Assembly: GCF_027409185.1 (NCBI RefSeq)
Contig: NC_084471.1
Coordinates: forward strand, 5,052,535 to 5,116,534
DNA: 64,000 bases
Direction: 5' to 3'
From: Cynocephalus volans
Lineage: Eukaryota > Chordata > Mammalia > Dermoptera > Cynocephalidae
The notes below the pieces were generated by a model. It saw only the letters and a program-made list of their open reading frames with translations. It was not told the DNA's origin and did not search any database. The position numbers and the translations under genes were made by a program. This document shows, one piece after another, positions 45,480 to 53,659 of this stretch (positions are counted from its first letter, which is position 1; each line of letters starts with the position of its first letter).

Positions 45480-47235
45480 CGGACCCGGTCGACCCGGGTG
45501 TGGGAGAGACTTGCCCCCGGGGTCCTGCGAGTGGTCCTGGAACCCGGCTCAGTCTAACCCTGCTCCCCGGCGCCGCCTCCCTCCCGCGGCCGGCAGGGTG
45601 CAGCACGGCGCTGCACCGCAGTCCCTTCACCACACAACCCTCCCAGGGAAACTGAGGCACAGAGAGGCTAGCCGAGTAGGTGATCGAACGCAGGCGTCCT
45701 GCCCGCCCTTGGAAACCCTCTACTCTGTCTGCCTCACCACGCTCGCCAGGTCCCGGAGCCAACCGGATCTCGGATTCGGGAGCGGATCGGGGTGGGGGGT
45801 GAGGGGTCGGGGTAGGTGCGGCCGGGCGTGGGCGGCGGGTGCCGAGGCCCGGAGCAGCCAGAGGTCGCCACTGAGGCCCTCGCTATTGCAGTCCCGCCAT
45901 AGCCCTACGGCTCCTGATGCTTCGCCCATTAAGGGACACCAAGACCGAGGTTAGTGGCGATTGGGGCGGGATGGCCCCCAGACTCCGTGCCGGGTTGGGT
46001 GGCACTGCCCGCCTCGCGGTCCCGAGCTCAGCGTGGCCCGGCCACCCGCGACCCTCCGGCCCCGGCGCGGCCGTGTCGAGCATTCCGCCGTGCCGCCGCC
46101 GGGTGGCAGCATCCGCCCGTGCGCCCAGCTGCTCCGCGGCGCCCCCGCCACCAGCCACCCGCCTGGCCTGGCTCGGCCCAGGACTCTCCTGTTCCCCGGG
46201 GTCAGCGTCCCGTCGGTGAAATGGGGGGTGACATCTGGGGCTCTAGGGCGCGGAGGGCACTCGGGGGGGGGCTGCAATTGTCATTCCACCTCTTCCTATG
46301 CCTCAGTTTCCCTGCCTGTGATGATCTCCAACGTGTCTTTAATCTGGGAACTCGCCCCATCCGCCCCGCTCCGCACGGCTGCACCGGCCCCGCCTCCGAC
46401 TAGGGGCCGAGGAATGGCCTGTGCCCGGGTCTCGGCAAAGGTTCAGGGGATTTGGAGGGATTAAGAGGGGATCGGGGCACGGGGTCGGGCCGAAATACGG
46501 GGTCGGAGGAGCTCGAGGCTCTGAGCAGCCAGAAGCCCCCGCCATACACGAACACGCTCACTCCCACCCCAGCGGGTCTCCGGTCGCAGTTGGTCCTCGG
46601 GATCTAAGCGCTCCCCAGTTGCATCTGTTCGCCCCAGAGTGGAACCGAGAGCGCAGGGCGCAGGAGGGGAGCCTGGCCGGGACAGAGATCAGGAGGCCGG
46701 TCACCGTCCTGCCCCTTGGGGACAGACCAGGCTTGGCGCAGCAGGGTCTGCCGGGCCCTGGCGCCCACTCGTCCAGGGCTGAACCCGGCCAGACCAACTC
46801 TGGGTGTGCGAGGCACCGCCGCCGGCCTGACTTCGAGCTCTGGTCACTGGACATGAACACCGAGCGGGGCACCGCTGAGACCACGCAGGCGCGGGGACCG
46901 GGGTGCAGGCAACGCCTGGGGGGCGGCAGCCACCCCGATGCTGGGGAAGCCCCTCAGCGTCTTCCTGCACGGCTCCGTCACGGGGCTTGGCCACCGGCTT
47001 CTGGGGAGGTCATCCGCGCCACCCCCTGCATCTGGCCAGGCTAGCCTGTCTTTTGGCTTCCCACGGCCTGGGTTAGCGCCGCTGGCAGGAGTGCTGGGTG
47101 CTGGGGGGCGTGGGGGTGTCTCCCACTGCGGTGTGCTGGGGAAGCAGCTCCCGGGGACTCGGGGTGTGGCCCCGGTGCACCCCACGTGGATAACTGGGGG
47201 GATGGGAAGTGCGCTTGGAAAGGCGACGGGGGTAG
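45480..47235. promoter_or_regulatory. CpG-rich upstream flank of WNT7B
   Basis: CpG density is high in patches (about 45480-46200, 46350-46700 and 46800-47100). A short antisense MIR core (gaaactgaggcacagagaggctagcc) lies at 45649-45674. No exon with a recognisable product is present. Frames such as 46421-47044 and 45954-46403 are composition-driven. The segment may contain upstream promoters or regulatory CpG islands for WNT7B. Confidence 0.5.
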
Positions 47236-47457
47236 GTGGGCTCTCCCTCCCCCACCAGAAACTGGAAGCCGAGTGGCCACCGCGACCCGTGCCGGCCGTT
47301 TCCCGGCCCCACCCCCACCCCCGCGGGCTCCTAGGCGCGCAGGTGTCTTCAGCGCCGCGCCCTCCCCCGCGTCTCCGCCCGCCCAGCGCGGGGAGGGCGA
47401 TCGGAAGGGAGCCGGCCCGGGGAGGGGGGCTCGGGGGCAGCTGCGTCCGCGTGTCAC

Positions 47458-47524
47458 GGGGGCGGGAGGGGGAAGGGAGGGGAGAGCCGGGCGGGAGGGG
47501 GGAGGAGGGCGGGCGGGAGGCGGG
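47458..47524. promoter_or_regulatory. G-run tract upstream of exon 1 (GC boxes, possible G-quadruplex)
   Basis: More than ten runs of three or more G occur in about 67 bases, separated by short spacers, just before the inferred start site. The layout fits overlapping SP/KLF-type GC boxes and intramolecular G-quadruplexes. Confidence 0.7.
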
Positions 47525-47780
47525 TCCTCCCACCTGGGCGCGCTCGCTCGCTCGCGGCTGGCTTGCCGGGGCCGCGAGTCACCTGGGGAGGCCGACAAGT
47601 GCGGACACATTGGCCGCCGCGGTGCTCGGCGAGGCGCGCACGGCCCCAGGCGGCTGCGCCCGGTGGAGGCAGCGCCCGCCCGCCGCGCCCGGCCCCGGCC
47701 CGCGCTCGCAGGGCCCCACGGTCTCTCCGGCGGGCCCCGAGGTCGCGGCCCCCGGCCCGGGTCACTCCCCCGGGCGCACG

Positions 47781-47804
47781 CGGCGGCGGCGGCGGCGGCG
47801 GCGC
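47781..47804 (+). repeat. (CGG)n in the WNT7B 5' leader
   Basis: About seven tandem CGG triplets lie shortly before the upstream ORF at 47817. If exon 1 starts near 47540, the run lies in the 5' UTR. Confidence 0.85.
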
Positions 47805-47816
47805 CCCGGGCTCACC

Positions 47817-47879
47817 ATGGTGGCAGCGCGCGCCGAGTGTCCGCGCGTCGCCGGCCGCCCGAGCCGCAGCGCCGGCTGA
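47817..47879 (+). CDS. Upstream ORF (20 codons) in the WNT7B leader
   Basis: ATG at 47817 sits in CACCATGG (A at -3, G at +4), a stronger start context than the main ATG at 47980. The frame has 20 codons (MVAARAEC...) and stops at TGA 47877-47879. It ends 100 nt before the WNT7B start, a spacing that allows reinitiation. It would reduce or condition WNT7B translation if the transcript starts upstream of 47817, which the position of the likely start region supports. The peptide itself resembles nothing known to me. Whether it is conserved cannot be judged here. Confidence 0.5.
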   Translation: MVAARAECPRVAGRPSRSAG

Positions 47880-47954
47880 GCGTGGTCAGCCCCCAGCCCC
47901 CGGCCCCTGCCAGGCCCCCGCCGGCCCGCGCGTCCCCTCCGGCCGCCGCTGTCT

Positions 47955-48050
47955 ATGGCGCAGCCCCCCTCCCTGGATCATGCACAGAAACTTTCGCAAG
48001 TGGATTTTCTACGTGTTTCTCTGCTTCGGCGTCCTCTACGTGAAGCTCGG
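47955..48050 (+). other. Out-of-frame upstream ATG overlapping the WNT7B start
   Basis: ATG at 47955 (tctATGg; G at +4 but T at -3, a modest context) opens a frame shifted relative to WNT7B. It passes across the 47980 start without a stop and reaches the splice donor after exactly 32 codons (phase 0). Translation from it would exclude the WNT7B start and continue into exon 2 in another frame. Its use is uncertain. Confidence 0.45.
47980..48050 (+). CDS. WNT7B: WNT7B, first coding exon (main form, signal peptide), partial gene
   Basis: WNT7B is a secreted, lipid-modified Wnt ligand that binds Frizzled receptors and LRP5/6, chiefly activating beta-catenin signalling in lung, kidney, skin and brain vasculature. 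This exon encodes 23 full codons plus two bases (MHRNFRKW, then a hydrophobic run ending YVKLG), which I recognise as the WNT7B signal peptide. The start is ATG at 47980 with A at -3. The coding part ends ...CTCGG at 48050 before GTGAGTG, giving a phase-2 junction. Exon 2, which begins the mature protein (A-LSSVV), is outside the window, so the gene is cut by the window edge. The frame upstream of the ATG is open back to about 47563 but has no in-frame ATG. Basic residues at 3, 6 and 7 followed by the hydrophobic core fit a signal peptide. Confidence 0.95.
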
Positions 48051-48056
48051 GTGAGT
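48051..48056 (+). other. WNT7B: Splice donor of WNT7B exon 1
   Basis: CGG|GTGAGT: a consensus donor immediately after the GG of the split glycine codon. Confidence 0.93.
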
Positions 48057-48929
48057 GTCCCCGTGGGCGGGAGCGGCCGCCTCCGGGGGGTCCCCGCGGG
48101 GACGTGCGGGCCGAGGTGCGGCGCGGCGGCTCTCGGGGCTCTGCGCTTGCTCCAGCCCTGCGGAGACGCAGCCGAGCGCCCCGAGCGGCGGGCGCTCCCG
48201 AGGGGCGCCGAGCCCAGCCCCGGAGGAGCGAGAGCGGCGCACGCGGGTAGCGGCGAGCGTGCCCGGCGCCTGCTTTCACCTGCTTGGGCTCCGGGCCCTG
48301 GGGGTGGGACGCGCCTTCCCTCCCCCGGGCTGTGCTGGGCGCCGAGCCCGGGCCGAGCGCTCGCCGCCTGGAGGGCGCGCCGGGGCGGGGGCGGGGGGCG
48401 CGCAGTCCGGGGCACCCGCCGCGGCCCTTCGTCTCTATCCATCACCCGGACGTGTTGAAATCACCTTGACAACTCGTCCGCCCGCCCGGGGCCCCGGGCC
48501 CGGCCCCCTCTCGCCGCGCTCCCCCTGGCGCGGCCCGGCGGGCGCCCGGCGGGCCGCGCTCGCTGCTCGCGCGGTAGCTGCTCTGAGTCGTATTTCCACA
48601 TTCCTGAACCCAGCCGAGTCCTTACCTGTTGAGCCGCGATCTCCTTTAGACGGAATCTGTCTCGGCCTCGCTCGAGGTGGGGGCGGAGGGGCCGCGTAAC
48701 CGGGGGAGGGTGCGATGCACCTGGCGGGGGCGCCCACCGCTCCGCGCCGTCCCGGTGCGCCTGGCACCTGCGGGGACCCGCGCCCCGCCGCGCCCTGCGC
48801 GCCTACTGTGTGCTGCCGGCCGCCCGGAGGCGGGGCGGGTCCCGGTAGCGCCGGCGGGAGACGCGATTTCCCAGGCGCAGAGGTGGAAACAAGACCTGAG
48901 AATCACGCACCCCTCCATCCTTTCTCTCC

Positions 48930-49020
48930 TCCACCGTTTTCCAGATGGAGAAACTGAGGCTCGAGCCATCAGGGACCGAAGCCGGTGGCTTCAGAGGCAG
49001 GGCTGGAAGCCCCTCGTCCT
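48930..49020 (-). mobile_element. MIR core fragment (antisense)
   Basis: ccgttttccagatggagaaactgaggctcgagcc is antisense MIR core text inside intron 1. Confidence 0.7.
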
Positions 49021-49249
49021 AATCTCAGCCCTGCAGGCCTGGTCGGGCGTGTCTGCGGCTGCTGGTGGCTCTGTTTATTGTAGGTCTGTGGGTAGGCTGT
49101 GTCCCTGGGTGTTTGTTTATGGAGGTGACGGGTGCGGGCACTGAGCCTGGGGGTGGGTTGGGCAGGCCGCTGCTTTCTGGACTGTCCAGCAGCCCTGCAG
49201 TGACTCCCCATGGGCCCCCCAAAGTGATCGGCAACCGTTAATGAGGCTC

Positions 49250-49420
49250 TGTCCCTGCAGCCTGGTTCTCAGCGCTGAGGCCTTTCCCCCTCCCAGCAAC
49301 CCTACAGTTCGGTGCTTTTATTCTCTCAGTTTTAAGGATTAGGAAACAGGACAGGAGGCCAAGTCACTGTCCACAGGAATAACTGGCAGAGCTGGGACTG
49401 GTCACTGGGACCTCCACCGC
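49250..49420 (-). mobile_element. MIR fragment (antisense)
   Basis: cccagcaaccctacagttcggtgcttttattctctcagttttaaggattaggaaac...ccaagtcactgtccacaggaataactggcagagctgggactgg follows antisense MIR. Confidence 0.7.
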
Positions 49421-50214
49421 TGACCACTCTTCCTAGCATCAATTCCAAAACAGGAGTCAACAGAAAGCAGCCCCCCTCCCCCACCAGCTAGTGGGGGGAG
49501 CTCTATGAACTCCCCACCCCCCACCCCCAGGCAGCAGCAGGAGCTGAAGTCCATGCCCAGCCTGTGTTCCCAGGGCTGGCTCCAGGGCTGGGAGGTCTGC
49601 GTGACCTTCCTGAGCCTCCTTTTCCCTTCTGTAAATGGGATTGCAGCTCTGGCCATCCTGAACAGGATGGTGGCCACTGTCGGAGTAGAAATAGCCACTG
49701 GCAGTAAGCGAGACCTGGGTCTTCCTGCAGCCCAGCAGGAGCTGCAGGTGCCTGTGTCAGCCTCCCTCTGGAGTGGGGAAGGGAGCAAGGCAGTGGCCGA
49801 GCTTTCCTCTGTGGCTCTGGCTCTGCCCTCTGGCCCCACGAGAAGCCCTGGAGGGGGGAACTCCTCCCCCTGGTGTGTGTCCCTAAAATGCACTCTCCCC
49901 CACGCCTGGGGTTCCAAAACATGGTCTTCAAACACCCTGTGGAATGACAGCCAGGAAAGCCAGAGACTCAGCCTGGGATCTGCTAAGGGGAGGGGAAGGA
50001 AGGTGGACACAGCTGACCCTTCCCCAGAGGCTCAGCCCCTGCCCACCTGTATTGGAGAAAAGGGCCTTGCCATCCTGACTGCACAAGGTGGGTAGGAAGG
50101 GGCAGTGGGGCTCAGATGTGACCTAAAGGGTTAATTTACCTGGGAGCCCAGTGGATTAAGGAGGAGGTTTGGGGGTCTGGGACCAACGGGCTGTCTCGGT
50201 CAGTCCTTCCGTCA

Positions 50215-50310
50215 CTCCTAGCCTGTGGCCTTGCATAAGCTCTTTACCCTCTCAGCCTCCCTTCCCTCATCAGAAAAAATGGGGTAACAACAGCACCTCC
50301 CTCAGTGGGT
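50215..50310 (+). mobile_element. MIR fragment
   Basis: cactcctagcctgtggccttgcataagctctttaccctctcagcctcccttccctcatcagaaaaaatggggtaacaacagcacc is MIR sense text. Confidence 0.75.
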
Positions 50311-51599
50311 GCTGGGAACGTTAGTCCTGGGGGCCTTTGCCCTGAGGGCGATGGTGGTGTGTATCCCAATAAACACCTGTGAGCTCCGGTAAAGTGTTTC
50401 TCATTGTTAATGACTGTGATGTCACAGCAGCAGCAGGCATCCTAGGGACTCCTCCAGATAAGTGTATTAACGGGCCTGGGAATCCTGGGTTTTGGAATTT
50501 TAGGGTCATAACAGATCCAAACAGAAATTAGACGTCATGTGCATTGGGGGGATATTCTGCAATCCCTGAGCCCGCACCTGCTGCTGCATGTTTCTGAATA
50601 CACATGAGGAGCCTCCTTTACCCCCCACCCCTCTGTGCACATGCAGCCATCACACATGTGCCCCTCAGCCTGGTGCAACTCACATGTGCAGCCCCAGGGG
50701 GTGGAGGGTGGGGCTCCTGTACCAGTAGAAACCAGAACTCAGCTCTCACAATCCCCCTGGGGGTTGGGCCCTCAAGAATAGATGTGCCTTGGGTTTTGAG
50801 CAATTTCAAAACATAACGGCTTTGGGGAGACAGTTTCTCACCCAGGACCCTTTATGGACTGAGCAGCCTTCAAGCTCCAGCCTTGCAGGAGGACAAAGCA
50901 GGACTTGGAGGAAGTAGCCTGGAGCCTGGGCATCCTCTGCCCACTGGAACTGGGGTCAGTGAAGTTCCAGGACCATCCCTGCCCCGTGCCTGCTCCTGCT
51001 TTTGGGGCCAGGAGAAGTGGAGGGGCCCAAGAGCCCCGGGCAGGAGGGACGAAGGTGGAGGTTGTTCCTTCCTCCTGGAGGCTGGGGATGGGTTTCCATG
51101 CCAGGTCTAGGAGCCAGGACGTCCACTCCCTCGGGGCCACTAGCCACATTGCACGAACCTCCCTTTTCTTGCCCTCTTCCCTGCTCTGTGCCTTTGCCCC
51201 AGCTGACGGTGCTTACACTGCCTCTAGAAGGACGTTCCTGTGTAGCCAGGCTTGGCAGACAATAGGGGGTGGGACCTAAACCTGTGTTTCTGGGCTTAAA
51301 AAAATAACTTGCTGGTAGAGAAAGGATTGTTTAGTCCTCGTGGATCTGCTCCTCCCCACGACCATCCTAACCAACCCCTCAAAGGACAGCAAGAGGTGGA
51401 TGGGGAAGCCACACTTGGGGGCCTCTGTGTGAGGCGGGCAGCACCTCTTGGCGGTGCCTTCCCAGAGACGCAGGCAGGCAGGGCGAGCGGCCACACCAGG
51501 CTACAGCCCAGCGCAGGCTGAGCCTGGGTGGCTGACAGTGAGTGTGTGTGACCCGCAGCTAGCCTCACCAAACCCAGGGGCACACTCAGGCAGAGGCAC

Positions 51600-51720
51600 G
51601 GCACACACCGTGCATCTGTGCACACACACCTGCACCCTCACATGCCGCCCACGCTCCCGCAGGCACACGCAGGCACATGCAGGCACATGCATGCACACAC
51701 GAGCACACGTTGCGAGCACA
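51600..51720. repeat. CA-rich interspersed simple repeat
   Basis: Irregular gcacacacac/gcacatgcag/gcacatgcatgcacac units, alternating purine-pyrimidine, with a tract of (CAcaTG)-type units near 51662-51712. It directly precedes the second CpG island. Confidence 0.75.
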
Positions 51721-51900
51721 GCCCCTAAGAGGTGCAGGCGCCTCCGCGCGGTTACCCCGCGGTGCCTCCCCCAGGTGCACCCTCCAGAGCCAGGCCAGAG
51801 CTGTGCGGCCCGCTAAAGGTGGGGGTGGGGGGATCCGGGCCAAGCAACTTGGGCAAGCCTTGGGGGCGGCTCCCCGCCGCACGCTCTGGTCAGCCTCCCC

Positions 51901-51908
51901 TTTAAAAA
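51901..51908 (+). promoter_or_regulatory. TATA-like box of the alternative promoter
   Basis: TTTAAAAA, embedded in GC-rich sequence, about 400 bp upstream of the alternative start codon. It would place transcription near 51930. Inference only. Confidence 0.4.
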
Positions 51909-51949
51909 ACCCGCCCGCGGAGGAGGCGGATGTAGGGGCGGCCCGTCCA

Positions 51950-52192
51950 ATGGCAGCTGCGCGCCTCGGGAGACTTGGAGATGTGAGCCAGAGCCAGCGA
52001 CAGAGCCGGTTCGCACCGACACACAGACGGAGGGCCAGACGGCTGCCAAGGCGCGCTCGCTGCCCCCAGCCCGGCCTCGACCCCGTCCCGCACTCCAGCG
52101 CCCGCCACTGCCCCAGAACCAGCGCGATGTGCGGCCCCGGCGGCGGGGCACGGGCCACCACCGCGCCCGGACCCGCGAGCCCCGGCCCCTAG
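51950..52192 (+). other. Longer upstream frame of the alternative leader, containing the 52127 uORF
   Basis: ATG at 51950 (overlapping the CCAAT motif) opens an 80-codon Arg/Pro-rich frame that includes the ATG at 52127 and stops at the same TAG. It counts only if transcripts start upstream of 51950. Two ATG-stop pairs (51930 ATGTAG and 51981 ATGTGA) also lie in this region. Confidence 0.3.
52127..52192 (+). CDS. Upstream ORF (21 codons) in the alternative WNT7B leader
   Basis: ATG at 52127 (G at -3, T at +4) opens 21 codons (MCGPGGGAR...) and ends at TAG, position 52192. It finishes 111 nt before the ATG at 52304. It mirrors the uORF in the main first exon in length, GC-rich Ala/Arg/Pro content and distance to the main start. 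Whether it is translated is not shown. Confidence 0.45.
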   Translation: MCGPGGGARATTAPGPASPGP

Positions 52193-52303
52193 CGCCCAGC
52201 GCCGCCGCCCTGCCTCGGGGAGGCCCGCGGGGACCCCGGTCTCAGCTGGCCCAGGCGCCCTGCCCGGGGGGCTTACCAGCCCTGCCAGGCGCGCCGGCCC
52301 ACC

Positions 52304-52386
52304 ATGCTCCTGCTGTCGCCGCGCAGCGCGCTCCTCTCCGTCTATTGCCCGCAGATCTTTCTCCTCCTGTCCAGCGGCAGCTACCT
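52304..52386 (+). CDS. WNT7B: WNT7B, alternative first coding exon (alternate signal peptide)
   Basis: ATG at 52304 (CCACCATGC; A at -3) begins 27 codons plus two bases, MLLLSPRSALLSVYCPQ... then IFLLLSSG and SYL. I recall an alternative Wnt7b isoform beginning this way in mouse, spliced to the same exon 2. The exon ends ...TACCT before GTGAGTG (52387), in phase 2 like the main exon, so it can join exon 2 in frame and produce a protein with a different N-terminus (L then ALSSVV). The start has leucine-rich hydrophobic patches and an Arg but no basic cluster at its N-terminus, unlike the main signal peptide. Its efficiency as a signal peptide is unknown. The match to an annotated isoform is from memory and not verified here. 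Confidence 0.85.
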
Positions 52387-52392
52387 GTGAGT
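52387..52392 (+). other. WNT7B: Splice donor of the alternative exon
   Basis: CCT|GTGAGT, a strong consensus donor following the split leucine codon. Confidence 0.9.
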
Positions 52393-53361
52393 GCCGCGGG
52401 CGGCGCGCGGGGGGCGGGTGGGGCTCCCCGGCCTGCAGCGCTGGAGCGGACGGGCAGGGAATGCGGCAGCGAGGTCCCTGGGCGGGGCGCCGGCTGTCCG
52501 GCGCGCGCAGGAGCCGGGGGACTTTGGGTCACCTCGCGGCCGAGGTGGAGCGCCTGGGGGGCAGCCGTGGCAGTGACAGGTCCCGGCTTTAGAGTCGGAG
52601 ACAGGGTGGCTGCCCGCGTAGGTCAAGCTGTGCGCGCCAAGCTCGAGGGCCGCCAAGCGCGCGGGCGGCGTGAGGATGCCCTGAACGTCCCAGCAGAGTC
52701 CGGGGCTGGAGGTGGACCCTTTCCCCACCTTGCGCGACGCTCGTGGCCATGCCACACTCGGGGCGCACCCGCTGCCCCGCGCACCGACCGGCACGCACGT
52801 GCGCGCTCCGCCCCGCCGAACAGCAGCACCCAGGCTGTGTCCAGAAGCAGCTGCTGCTTCTCGCGTCCTGACCCTGCCCCAGCCGACTCCTCACCTGGGG
52901 TCTGGCCCGAGGGTGCGCGTGTGCGTCGGGCCGGGCAGGCCCGCCGGGCTCCAAAAGGACAAGCTCCAGGCAGGGCCCAGTGCGGCCCAGCGAGCCCAGG
53001 GGGCGCGTCCGCGCGGCGGTGGCTTCGCCCGATTCCTAATGGGACGCATATGCTCTGGCCTCCGATTTAAAAAGAAGTTTGATTTATGGAACCGCCGTTC
53101 GGGAGAATTTAAGCTGGATGCTACTGATTAAACCTCAGAAGCAGCTCCCCTCCCCCGCCCCCTCCTTTACACGCGGGCCACGTCCGGGGTCGCCTAACGC
53201 GGCCAGCGGGGGCAGCCGCCGCCTTCCCGCTCCCTGCACCGCCCCCTCTCCCCGCGCGGCCGCGGTCCTAATAAATCGCCGCGCCCCCACCCCCTTTTAA
53301 TAAAGACGCAGCCAATTTCTCCTCCAGCTCCTAGGAAATTACTATCCTACCAGTTTTCCTT

Positions 53362-53371
53362 CTATAAATAG
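53362..53371 (+). promoter_or_regulatory. CTATAAATAG element (TATA/MEF2-type) in the second CpG island
   Basis: Exact MEF2-consensus-like CTATAAATAG, about 1 kb downstream of the alternative exon, in an AT-richer patch with several TAATAAA strings. It could be a MEF2 site or the TATA box of a further transcript. No associated exon can be recognised. Confidence 0.4.
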
Positions 53372-53659
53372 TCGCGCATCTTGAAACAAAAGTTCGCAAC
53401 CGCAGCCAGATGCTGCGAGGCCCGCGGTTTCCCGGGCTGTGGGACATAATTACAAGGTCCGGGCGCAGAGAGCGCTCCAGGCCCGGCGGGCAGCCCCTGC
53501 TGCGGAGGCATCGCCTGGGGGGGAGCAAAAGGCCGCCCCGGGCAAGGCTCCCGGCCGGGTGGGGACTGCCCGATCAGTGGGGCTCCAGGCTAGGAAAATA
53601 GTGGGCCGGAGGGTCCTGCTTCTGGTTTCCCTCCTGGGAAAAGGATCAACCAAGGGGGC

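Larger units (their letters stand above)
47240..48900 (+). promoter_or_regulatory. WNT7B: Main WNT7B CpG-island promoter
   Basis: A continuous CpG island of about 1.6 kb spans the transcription start region, the first exon and the start of intron 1. No TATA box is obvious. GC-box-like gggcggg runs are dense in 47456-47525. A GCTCGCTCGCTCG run at 47541-47554 is a plausible initiator zone; I estimate the main start near 47540, which is inference. In the literature the human/mouse WNT7B promoter is reported to respond to TTF-1, GATA6 and FOXA2 in lung epithelium; I did not assign individual sites. Confidence 0.75.
48051..52100 (+). other. WNT7B: WNT7B intron 1, first part (between alternative first exons)
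   Basis: Begins as CpG island, then unique sequence with MIR remnants at 48930-49020 (-), 49250-49420 (-) and 50215-50310 (+). A CA-rich stretch of CACA/GCACA repeats lies at about 51600-51720. Frames here (for example 49402-50010 on -) show no domain and are not called. It ends where the second CpG island starts. Confidence 0.8.
51740..53600 (+). promoter_or_regulatory. WNT7B: Second CpG island with alternative WNT7B promoter
   Basis: A second large CpG island contains the alternative first exon. A TTTAAAAA (51901-51908) is a possible TATA box, and CCAAT lies at 51947-51951. The order TATA-then-CCAAT is unusual, so the start could lie near 51930 or nearby. Downstream are a second AT-rich cluster and CTATAAATAG at 53362-53371 (see that entry). 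The exact start needs transcript data. Confidence 0.6.

Noticed and set aside
1..47000. let-7a-3/let-7b microRNA hairpins known upstream of human WNT7B
   Set aside because: No TGAGGTAGTAGGTTGT sequence on either strand was seen.
46938..47879. 313-codon frame upstream of WNT7B
   Set aside because: GC-island composition, no domain. Only its last 20 codons, from ATG 47817, are kept as a uORF because of the strong start context.
47186..48043. 285-codon frame across WNT7B exon 1
   Set aside because: Wrong frame for WNT7B and composed of Arg/Pro/Gly-rich CpG-island sequence.
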